From Colwellia sp. (lineage in GTDB: Bacteria; Pseudomonadota; Gammaproteobacteria; Enterobacterales; Alteromonadaceae): DNA of 64,000 nucleotides. The stretch covers positions 1-64,000 of the forward strand of contig JABSOW010000012.1 in assembly GCA_013215465.1 (NCBI GenBank), read 5' to 3'. How positions within the stretch are numbered: the stretch's first letter is position 1; each line of letters starts with the position of its first letter. A program made the position numbers and the translations under genes. This document shows, piece after piece, positions 39,701 to 47,750 of this stretch. The notes below the pieces were generated by a model. The model was not told the origin of the DNA, made no database searches, and worked only from the letters and a program-made list of their open reading frames with translations.

Positions 39701-42700
39701 GCCAGTATTTAAGGTCGCTTCGGCGTCAGGTGTTACCAGTATTTTAATATACTCTGCTGGGTGGGTGGCGCTATCACCTTCATTTTCTGTAGTGATATAT
39801 TTTACCTTTAAATCAATTTCACCACTAAAGTTTATTGGTGTATTCACTTTAATATTAGCAATATCACTCGCGTTGAATAACCATTGTCTATCTTCACCTG
39901 ATCCCCCCATAAAAGTTGCATTTTCAATGCTAAACTGGCTAGCTAAACCTGTGATAGCTATGGTTAGTGTTTCTGAGCCGTCATCATCATAGGAGTTTAA
40001 TGTGCTTGGCGTTTGGTATACTTTTTGAAAATAAAATTGATTCGGATTAAGGCTAGGGTCAGTAGCGTTATCAAGATAGGCTTCGGTGGTAACATAATTA
40101 AAAACACCAGTCGCATTGTTGCTATTGCCGTTAGCATTAAAGCCATTAAGTTCGGTATTTTTAGGCATATCAGCAACACCTATAACATCAACATCAATGG
40201 TCAGTGTTTGTGGTGATGCTGCCGTATTTTCAGTGCTGTCAACGGAATACGCAGAAACAGTAAAGGTATAATCACTATCATCGTTATGTGGTGGAATAAA
40301 GGTTAATGGTGCTGCATTATCAAAATTTTCAATTTGTAATGTCCAAATTTCATCTGAATTATCTACATCAGTTGCTATTAAAAAACCTGATACACCATCA
40401 TTCGTATTTGTCTGACTACCACTACCAATATTTATTAGAGTGCCATTGTAGTAAATTTCGCCGCCATCCGGAATACCGCTAATAGTTACGACGAAAGTTT
40501 CACTGCCATCTTTATCATCAGTGGTTGTAGTGATATCTAAAGCGATACCATTAGCAGCGACAGCCGTTATACCGTCAGCATTACGCCCGGCATCTTCATA
40601 ACCTGACGCTTGCTTGATGGCTAAGGTCACAAGATCTGCGACGGGGGTAACCACGAAGGTTAATGTGTCATAGTCAGAGATTGCCGAAGATGTTGTATTA
40701 TCATTACTATCCTCGTCAGTATCGATTGTTTTTACTGCCATGTGTATTTCAATGGAGCCACTAAACTGAGCGGGTGGCATAAATTCTACGGAACCCAAAG
40801 CCGCGAGAGGAATATCAACACCGTCTGCAACGTTAGCGACAACGAGTACGGTAGTGCCACCATCGATGGTAAACTGCGAACCCACTGGCACATTAGAGAA
40901 ATTGATAAGTGTTGTTTCTGAATTTGACGCACCAACTATGCCTGAGTTTTCATCATCTTCATTACTAGCAGATAAAGAAAATCCACCATCGGTATGGAGG
41001 ATAATCCAGTTGCTATCATCTTCCTTAATATTAGTATAAGTATAAGTATAATCGCCTTGGCTATTTACATCTTTACCATTTACACCCGCACTATCACCAT
41101 TAGTATCACTACTATCAGTTTCTGCAACCGGCGTCACTTTAATAATGAATGGATTACCATTAGTAGTAGTAAATTCTGTATCCAACTCAGAAAGTACGTA
41201 ACCCGTGTGTGAATCAATTGCTGTTACGGTTATATCCAGAGGAATATCAAGACTACTATGTGGTCGATGGCTGTCTAGTTCAATTTTTTGGGCATCTTCA
41301 AGAGTGAATACATTGTTGCCTGTATCCGTAGAATTACCAATGGTGATAGTGTACGACTCCCCCTCACTACCTGAAGTGTATAAAGAAATGGGGGAAACTC
41401 CTCCTGTAGTTAATTCAAAGCCAGTAGCTAGGTTACCAATTACGATTTTAGTAATGTGATCATTACCACCATCACTGTTATCATCGGTAATGCTTAAGTT
41501 TTGTAAGAAAGCAACGGGGGTATCTTCAGCAACTTCCACACTACCCAGTGCAACATCATTTGCAATGGGATTAACGGATAAGTTTAACGTTACAGAGTCG
41601 GTTTTAAGAATTGGGGTTGCGCTTGGAGAGTCTGAATCACTATCCAAAGCTGTTAAGGTAATGGTTATGCCAGTCATATCACCACTAAAATCTTTTGGTG
41701 GTGTTAAAATAATGCTTGGCCCATCTCCCGTGAACACCACTGAAACAATACCACTTGCAGGTGCTGTCGCTTCCACATCCTCAACGGTTAATTTTGTTCC
41801 TTCGGGTACCCCTGTTAACTTATAAGTAAAGGTCTCTGAGCCATCAAGTTTATCGCCAAAAGTTTCTGATAAGCCAGAACTTAAATCCCAACTGCTGTCT
41901 TCATTCATTGTGTACGTTAACGGTCCGTCCGTTAAGGTAATATCATCAGTCACCGCTTGCACATCGATAGTTACGGGAGTCGTGGTAGGCGCGCCGGCGA
42001 CACCATCAATCACAGAGCCATCGTCTTTTACTTCATAGCTGCTCACGTTGACCGTAAAACTGATATTTTCGTGAGTATCTAATGGCGGTTTAATTTGCAT
42101 ACTTTCATATTCGGTAACCGTCATGCTTAATTGACCAGTGGTGCCAGTTACATGGTTTTGGTGTAAACCTCCAGTATCTTTTTCTAACACTATGGTGATA
42201 GCTGAGCCATTAGCATTATGGACAACAGTACTACCATCGGCCTTAACTAACGTTGCCCCACTTGGAATACCATTCAAAGTAATAACACCATATAACTCTG
42301 GGTTATCTGCATCAACACCCATACCACTAGCATCAGTTATATCTGTTTGTGTTGGTGCGTTTAAACCAAGCGCAACAGCGGTATCTTCTTCTGTTTGTAA
42401 GCTTGGATTGTCAACAAGGTTTTTAGGGGTATCGGCAATGGGTGTTACGGTAATGGTTACTGTGGTTGATGAAGTATCGCCATTATCAAGTGTGGTGGTA
42501 TAAGTAAGCTCGTCTTCACCACTAAAATTACTAGTAGGCGTATATGTTAGCGTACCATCAAGATTAATTATCGCTGAGCCATAAGAAGTAATAGTGGTAA
42601 AAGTACCATCACCATTAGGTGTAGAGGTACCATTAATAGTAGTATTAGCTGCTGTCGCATCAGCATGGGTAGTAATAGTATTAACATTATAATTTAAGTC

Positions 42701-45700
42701 ACTATCTTCATCTACTGTCATACCTTGAATCGCTAGCGGCGCATCATCAATAATTTTGATGCTAATAGCTGAAGGTGCGCTATCACCATCATCATCAATA
42801 ATAGTGATAGGTAAGTTCATTACAATACCATTTGTTATAAACTCATTTGACACATGATCAAGGGGTTTAAGCCATGTAACAGTATACTCTACGTTTTGAG
42901 TGCCAGTAGTATTAACCGCATCAGAGATAGTCACGGTAAAAACTTTGCTGTCATTTATATTAGCCGCATTTGTATAGGCAGTTAAAATATGGCTATTACC
43001 ACCATTATCACTGTTAATGCTATAACTAATAGAATCACCACCTGATAAAAGGCCTAAGCTATCAAGTGATGTTAGCGTAGTAGCAGAGAACTGAATATCC
43101 ACGGCACCACTTTCTTGTGTCGCAACGATGGTACCCGTTGTCGTAACAACTTTTCCTGAATCAGGATCACTGCCTGTTGGTAAGTGTTTTTCTTCAATAA
43201 CACTCATTGCATCTGAGCTTACTGTCGGTAACGTGTCATCGACTTGAATTGTTTGACGACCGGTTATTATATCTCCATCGGTGTCTTCAACAATATAGGT
43301 AAAGGTAGTTTGAAAATTATTAACGCCCTCTGCCGTGTCATGACCATAAGTAGTAGGTGCGGTGTAAGTCCATGTACCATCAAAATACACTGTTAATTCA
43401 CCTTTACCATCAGTACTAGTAATCGTTGCAGAGTTACTGGGATCGCTTGGATCAATAACTTTGGTGATATCACCAAAGGTAAAAGAGACAAGATCGCCAA
43501 GATCGCTATCCGCAGTCAAGTCCAGTTTATGCGTCAGGGTGCTCGTTCCCTCTTGTGCGGCGTTACTGATAGATTTATCGTAGGGATCTACGCCATTAAA
43601 GATAACGGTTGAGCTACCTTCATAGACAATAACAAGAGGATTATCAATGGTCGTATTAGCACCATCCGATACCGTAATAACTTGTACTGCGGTATCCGAA
43701 CTGCCATCATTATCCATGAGTGTATAGGTAAATTGCTCACTTAAGGGATCCGTAGTGCTGTGATCTTCCGTAATATCTGAAATAAACACCCACCTACCAT
43801 CAGTATTTAAGGTTAAACTGCCGTATTGGGTATCAACACTCGCGCCTACTGTCCCAGTAACTACGTTACCCGCTTCATTGGTATAAGTGAATGAGGAAAT
43901 TATATTTAAAGTATCTGCACTAAGAACATCATCGCCATTATCGTTAGTCGTATTATCAATAACATTACCCGTAATCGTATTACCACCTTCAGTAACATTT
44001 CGAGTGATATCATTATTGGCGATAGGCGCATCATCAACAATATTAATATTTAAAATATCAGTATTACTGTCACCATCGGTATCGGTAACCTTGATAGTGA
44101 TATTGTCACTGACCGCGCCCGCACTGTGATTTTGATTTGCAGTTAACGTGTAAGTGTAGTCGACCGTGATGGTACCATCAGCAGCCATCGCATAACCATT
44201 AAGCACTAAAGTGCCGATACTGGTGGTCACGGTGATCGGTGAACTGGCACTAGCCACTAAAGTTTGTGCGCTAATAACACTACCATTAACAGTAATGTTG
44301 TCTAAGCCATCTAAGGCTTTTAGGGTAAAGCTGCTGTTAACCACATCATCATTGTTGGGGGTGCTGCCCGTCTCTAGACCATGCTCAAATACCTGCTCTT
44401 CGCCGCCACCGAGTGGCCCAACATTATCAGGAATAGTTAAGCTTACGCCATCATTTTCGCCACCAATAGTGATTGTTAAGGTAGTTGTTGCGCTATCACC
44501 ATCACTGTCAGTAATGGTGTAGGTAAATATATCAGTCAGTGACTCACCGTCAGTCAAGTCTAGTACCGCTAAATTATCACTGTTAAGTAGATAGGTATAA
44601 CTGCCATTCGCTTGCACTACCACCTCACCATAATTGCCCGTTACCCTAGTATTGACTTGGCCTTGAACAGCGTTACTGCTTTGACCGGCAACCACACCGG
44701 TGACTGGGGTTGAGGTTTGATCAGCGCCTATGGTGTCATTAGTAAAGACGTTGGCGGTAACACTAATACTGTCGCCATTAAGTGTATTGCTATCACTCAC
44801 GGCCGTAGGAATATCATTAATAATACGGATATTTAAGACATCCGTGCTGCTATCACCGTCGGTATCGGTGACGATAATACTGAAATCATCACTGATCGTA
44901 CTAATGCTGTGATCTTGATTAGTGGCTAAAGTGTAAGTGTAATCGACCGTGATGGTGCCATCCGCTGCCATGGCATAACCATTAAGCACTAAAGTGCCGA
45001 TACTGGTGGTCAAGGTGATCGGTGAACTGGCACTAGCCACTAAAGTTTGTGCGTTAATAACACTACCATTAATGGAAATATGGTCTAAGCCATCCAATGC
45101 TTTTAGGGTAAAGCTGCTGTGAACCACATCATCATTGTTGGGGTTGCTGCCCGTAGCTAAACCATGCTCGAATACTTGCTCATCACTGCCACCGGCAGCG
45201 CCTACATTATCGGGAATAGTTAAGGTCACGCCATCATTGCTACCGGTAATGGTAATGGTTAAGGTGGTGGTGTCACTATCACCATCACTGTCAGTAATAG
45301 TGTAGGTGAATACCTCGGTTAGTGACTCACCGGTAGTTAAGGCTTGTACCACTAAATTATCATTTAATAGTTGATAACTATAGCTACCATCCTTATTGAT
45401 AACAATAATACCGTATTCACCCTCTACTTCGGTGCCAACCGCTACGCCATTAACACTGGTCACGGGAAAATCGGGAATATCATTGCCGATATCATCATTA
45501 CTAAAAACGTTACCATCGATGGTGTTTGGCTGGCTATCTTCTGTTATTTCATTAAAATCTTCGATCGCCTCAGGTATGTCATTAACTAATACTGGCAACT
45601 CGGTAACGGGTGGTGTAGTTACTGGTGGAGGTGTAGTTACCGGTGGAGGTGTAGTTACCGGTGGAGGTGTAGTTACCGGTGGAGGTGTAGTTACCGGTGG

Positions 45701-46279
45701 GGGTGTAGTTACCGGTGGGGACACCGGTGTAATAACCGGTTCTTTTGGTGTAAAAACGGCATTATCAGATGCCGTTGGTACGGTAGGATCAGTAATTGAA
45801 AAAGAACCATGACTTTCTACTTTTTCATCGCTTTCTGGTAAAATATCAGGTTCCTGGCGGAGAAATGCAGCAGTGATTAAATCAGAATTAACATTGGTTT
45901 CGCCTGCTGTTCGACTCGAAATCCCTCCGGTGTCACTATTTTCATCGATTAAATCTTCTTCACCAGCGCCAGGCTCATCGATCTCATCTTCATCTATTTC
46001 GTCTTCTTCTTCCGAATTTTCATGGTCTTGATCAGTTATATTAAATGTTCCATCTAACAGTGCTGCATCAAATAATAGTCCATCGTTACCTGCAAGTATT
46101 ATTTCTTGTTGATTATCATTAAAACCGATAATAATTTTTCCATCAACGTCTTCACTAATAACAAATTCACCTTCATATATAGGGTCATTCAATTTTAGCA
46201 TCCTGAAACTACCATCAACGTTATTTGTTGCGGTAAAATTGCCAATAATCTCTTTAACATAACCAATAATATTATTCAT
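36764..46279 (-). CDS. Giant retention-module type I-secreted adhesin (LapA-like; VCBS/T1SS-143-type repeats)
   Basis: 3171 aa; N-terminal retention module MNNIIGYVKEIIGNFTATNNVDGSFRMLKLNDPIYEGEFVISEDVDGKIIIGFNDNQQEIILAG; PT-rich linker; many FTYTITDSDGDS/VCBS-type and cadherin-like repeats; C-terminal T1SS target-like region SGDDTLFYKQGNNVDALAGTDTLIL. Confidence 0.93.
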   Translation of the reverse strand: MNNIIGYVKEIIGNFTATNNVDGSFRMLKLNDPIYEGEFVISEDVDGKIIIGFNDNQQEIILAGNDGLLFDAALLDGTFNITDQDHENSEEEDEIDEDEIDEPGAGEEDLIDENSDTGGISSRTAGETNVNSDLITAAFLRQEPDILPESDEKVESHGSFSITDPTVPTASDNAVFTPKEPVITPVSPPVTTPPPVTTPPPVTTPPPVTTPPPVTTPPPVTTPPVTELPVLVNDIPEAIEDFNEITEDSQPNTIDGNVFSNDDIGNDIPDFPVTSVNGVAVGTEVEGEYGIIVINKDGSYSYQLLNDNLVVQALTTGESLTEVFTYTITDSDGDSDTTTLTITITGSNDGVTLTIPDNVGAAGGSDEQVFEHGLATGSNPNNDDVVHSSFTLKALDGLDHISINGSVINAQTLVASASSPITLTTSIGTLVLNGYAMAADGTITVDYTYTLATNQDHSISTISDDFSIIVTDTDGDSSTDVLNIRIINDIPTAVSDSNTLNGDSISVTANVFTNDTIGADQTSTPVTGVVAGQSSNAVQGQVNTRVTGNYGEVVVQANGSYTYLLNSDNLAVLDLTDGESLTDIFTYTITDSDGDSATTTLTITIGGENDGVSLTIPDNVGPLGGGEEQVFEHGLETGSTPNNDDVVNSSFTLKALDGLDNITVNGSVISAQTLVASASSPITVTTSIGTLVLNGYAMAADGTITVDYTYTLTANQNHSAGAVSDNITIKVTDTDGDSNTDILNINIVDDAPIANNDITRNVTEGGNTITGNVIDNTTNDNGDDVLSADTLNIISSFTYTNEAGNVVTGTVGASVDTQYGSLTLNTDGRWVFISDITEDHSTTDPLSEQFTYTLMDNDGSSDTAVQVITVSDGANTTIDNPLVIVYEGSSTVIFNGVDPYDKSISNAAQEGTSTLTHKLDLTADSDLGDLVSFTFGDITKVIDPSDPSNSATITSTDGKGELTVYFDGTWTYTAPTTYGHDTAEGVNNFQTTFTYIVEDTDGDIITGRQTIQVDDTLPTVSSDAMSVIEEKHLPTGSDPDSGKVVTTTGTIVATQESGAVDIQFSATTLTSLDSLGLLSGGDSISYSINSDNGGNSHILTAYTNAANINDSKVFTVTISDAVNTTGTQNVEYTVTWLKPLDHVSNEFITNGIVMNLPITIIDDDGDSAPSAISIKIIDDAPLAIQGMTVDEDSDLNYNVNTITTHADATAANTTINGTSTPNGDGTFTTITSYGSAIINLDGTLTYTPTSNFSGEDELTYTTTLDNGDTSSTTVTITVTPIADTPKNLVDNPSLQTEEDTAVALGLNAPTQTDITDASGMGVDADNPELYGVITLNGIPSGATLVKADGSTVVHNANGSAITIVLEKDTGGLHQNHVTGTTGQLSMTVTEYESMQIKPPLDTHENISFTVNVSSYEVKDDGSVIDGVAGAPTTTPVTIDVQAVTDDITLTDGPLTYTMNEDSSWDLSSGLSETFGDKLDGSETFTYKLTGVPEGTKLTVEDVEATAPASGIVSVVFTGDGPSIILTPPKDFSGDMTGITITLTALDSDSDSPSATPILKTDSVTLNLSVNPIANDVALGSVEVAEDTPVAFLQNLSITDDNSDGGNDHITKIVIGNLATGFELTTGGVSPISLYTSGSEGESYTITIGNSTDTGNNVFTLEDAQKIELDSHRPHSSLDIPLDITVTAIDSHTGYVLSELDTEFTTTNGNPFIIKVTPVAETDSSDTNGDSAGVNGKDVNSQGDYTYTYTNIKEDDSNWIILHTDGGFSLSASNEDDENSGIVGASNSETTLINFSNVPVGSQFTIDGGTTVLVVANVADGVDIPLAALGSVEFMPPAQFSGSIEIHMAVKTIDTDEDSNDNTTSSAISDYDTLTFVVTPVADLVTLAIKQASGYEDAGRNADGITAVAANGIALDITTTTDDKDGSETFVVTISGIPDGGEIYYNGTLINIGSGSQTNTNDGVSGFLIATDVDNSDEIWTLQIENFDNAAPLTFIPPHNDDSDYTFTVSAYSVDSTENTAASPQTLTIDVDVIGVADMPKNTELNGFNANGNSNNATGVFNYVTTEAYLDNATDPSLNPNQFYFQKVYQTPSTLNSYDDDGSETLTIAITGLASQFSIENATFMGGSGEDRQWLFNASDIANIKVNTPINFSGEIDLKVKYITTENEGDSATHPAEYIKILVTPDAEATLNTGTTINEDQLSLLDFSIVYQNGDTNETLEAVYINKAEVAAGDFTLYLGNSPAVTLDAAVTSNAISDDGTYYILTNHTFNNVYALGSADLHSDNNFEVKYDIKDSVNITAGTSENTLSGTLSYKLIVNAITDDINVNLGTINGGTHGAISGSTVTVTDNTTITVEVKVTGIDDTDEGNGTGNGADTDGSEQVTRLVIENVSSGITVVGGIYAGDIYNTSTSQYEDSGIWYLNINEALDSDGVSKTITFNVDGGTGNFNTSVIKITAYNEDNNNNVLQDDFTSFTIEKDGSYSGSNVTGIPATINSFSVKAINIIEDTAFTLDEAISATTTGASAFSIVLTGVLAGSTVTGALQQGDTWIVYGNGDSNAVLAAMQAVTITPPANFNSFNHIDADTFVFNATMTTYAAYTQNTSQLSFDKPVYPVTDDLTIAVTPDGSTPEDIGKAFSITLSNDADGTNTTIIGDKVYIKITETYSDSDPGVLAGTLTDGGGDSLATENNPAGLPAGNYYVVSSVSYTDILDFIYTPATDRQGSVDVEVYAHNQEAHGWAPYPNINGITDTAINLSTQQFSFNITPVIDGSNISANDVAGTEDVVIASGVNRVALDLSISPSDPSETVVTALLDNVPVGFLVYYQDPADVNKTLLAQNAGISTAGFNQWAIPLNNGTLPAKVYIQAPEHWSGTLTGINFTTYSSEEHLSDLSANTATFDLVINAVADGLTLNATKTFGDEGDDIALNLNANVIDLDGSETVTITLTGLGVDANFKANGQDIDDNNINYDGSDTYTISNIAAADINNLSFVQQSFSGIIDVKAHTVDLDTANPSNNDSSVIVDDSFAVEISKVDATSGDDTLFYKQGNNVDALAGTDTLILSNDVGIDFSSLTNADGIKNIELIDLQQNGDHDLVALSWQDVLEMTDTNNLLIIEGDTNDKVSFTNTDSSGWNKDMNTVTDDGHVYDVYTNTSATATDPTVTVHVEQEIVDTII
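44040..45583 (-). repeat. Two tandem ~260-codon repeats inside the adhesin, highly similar at DNA level
   Basis: A block beginning TCGACCGTGATGGT at 44160 recurs at 44943 (783-bp offset, 261 codons); proteins FTLKALDGLD.I..NGSVI.AQTLVASASSPIT.TTSIGTLVLNGYAMAADGTITVDYTYTL in both. Confidence 0.85.
45609..45720 (-). repeat. 18-bp in-frame VNTR encoding (PPVTTP)n linker of the adhesin
   Basis: Plus-strand unit GGTGGAGGTGTAGTTACC at 45624-45713 (5 units, one with GGTGGGGGT), plus partial flanking units. Confidence 0.92.
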
Positions 46280-46361
46280 GATAATCCTTGTTTATCTGTT
46301 GGAGTGATACTGAGTTATTACCGAGTCACTCTACAGTGGTAGAATATTTTTCAATTCATCG

Positions 46362-47750
46362 TTAACGTTCACTAAAGGTATAATAAGTTGCTCTTAATAT
46401 AGGCTTTAGAATGTAATCTAATACCGTTTTCTTGCCAGTAATAATATCAACACTGGTGGTCATACCCGGTATGATTTTTAATGGATCTTGACTATTACCC
46501 AGAAAACTTTGTTGAGTTTTGATATGTACGGTATAGAAGGTATTTTCTTGGCGATCTGTTTGGGTATCAGCACTTATTTTGACCACTTCGCCAGAGAGCC
46601 CACCATAAATAGAAAAGTCATAGGCGGTAAATTTAACGATAGCCTTTTGCCCAGGATAGATAAATGCTATGTCTGCTGGTTTGAGTTTTACTTCCACCCA
46701 AAGTACATCATCACTGGGCACTAATTCGATAAGATTAGCACCCGGTTTCACCACACCGCCGATAGTATGGACAAAAATTGATTGAATAATGCCATTACTA
46801 GGTGAACGTATAAACGAACGTTGCGTTTCATCCGTTAAGGCTTTGCTACTCGCGATGACTCGCTCTAATTCAGCAGTAACCTCATTTATCTCTTGTTGGA
46901 GTTTACTTTGTGATTGGAGCTTTAAAGCTACTAAATTATTTTGTGCTTCACTGATTGCCGCCTCTAAACGTGGGATAGATATTTTTGCTGATTGATAACG
47001 TTCCTCAATGGCATTTTCTTCACGTTGTAATTTAATAAACTCGACTTTAGATTTTACCCCTTTTATTACTACCGGCTCAGTAATTCTAACTTCTTCTTGA
47101 ATTAACAGTAGTGCAGCTTTAAAGTGTTTAATATGTACTTTAGCCTCATTAAGCTCATGTTTTCTTTGGTTGAGTTTTTGTTGAAAAACTTGTTGCTGAG
47201 TTTTCAGCTGAGCGATATTAGTTAGATATAGGCTCTTTTCTCGAGTAATTAATGGTGCCAATTCTGGCGATATATCTTTAGGGATAATAAATTCACTACC
47301 ATTGGCTTGGGCATTAAGTCGTAATAATTTTGCTTGCAGCTCCATATTTTTAATGGTTTGACCTTCAAACAAAGATGCCGTTTTCTGATTACTCAATTTG
47401 AGTAATACCTGCCCAGCAATAACTACATCGCCTTTCTCGACAAACACTTCATCAATAATACCACCTTCGAAATTTTGCAGTATTTGATTTTCACCACTAG
47501 GAACAATTTTACCCGTGCCTCTAGCTATTTCATCTATTTCTGCAAAAGTAGCCCAAATTAGCATTAAAAACACCGTAGCAAGCCAAAAGAGTAATACCCG
47601 ACGAATGCGTTTCGGCTGATGTTCAAGTACAGCAGCGCTAAGACTATGCATATAGGCTAAGTCTGCTTCACTAATACTGTGGTACTGATCAGCAGTATTT
47701 TTGCTATTATTTGTCAGTTTGTTCTTGAGGTTAAACATGGCTAGCTTCAC
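46362..47750 (-). CDS. HlyD-family type I secretion membrane fusion protein (LapC-like)
   Basis: 462 aa; one TM near N terminus, IARGTGKIVPSGENQILQNFEGGIIDEVFVEKGDVV, IRSPSNGIIQSIFVHTIGGVVKPGANLIELVP. Confidence 0.92.
   Translation of the reverse strand: MKLAMFNLKNKLTNNSKNTADQYHSISEADLAYMHSLSAAVLEHQPKRIRRVLLFWLATVFLMLIWATFAEIDEIARGTGKIVPSGENQILQNFEGGIIDEVFVEKGDVVIAGQVLLKLSNQKTASLFEGQTIKNMELQAKLLRLNAQANGSEFIIPKDISPELAPLITREKSLYLTNIAQLKTQQQVFQQKLNQRKHELNEAKVHIKHFKAALLLIQEEVRITEPVVIKGVKSKVEFIKLQREENAIEERYQSAKISIPRLEAAISEAQNNLVALKLQSQSKLQQEINEVTAELERVIASSKALTDETQRSFIRSPSNGIIQSIFVHTIGGVVKPGANLIELVPSDDVLWVEVKLKPADIAFIYPGQKAIVKFTAYDFSIYGGLSGEVVKISADTQTDRQENTFYTVHIKTQQSFLGNSQDPLKIIPGMTTSVDIITGKKTVLDYILKPILRATYYTFSER

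Noticed and set aside
41490-44522. Several + strand ORFs (e.g. 41490-41825, 42138-42503, 44211-44522) opposite the adhesin
   Set aside because: Low-complexity antisense ORFs inside a clearly coding minus-strand gene; codon shadowing.
45609-45720. CRISPR-like regular repeat array
   Set aside because: The 18-bp units are contiguous without spacers and in-frame coding for PPVTTP; it is a VNTR. I saw no CRISPR array elsewhere in the window.
45396-45812. 138-aa + strand ORF with GVVTGGG repeats
   Set aside because: Antisense shadow of the adhesin PT-linker VNTR; no independent start signals.
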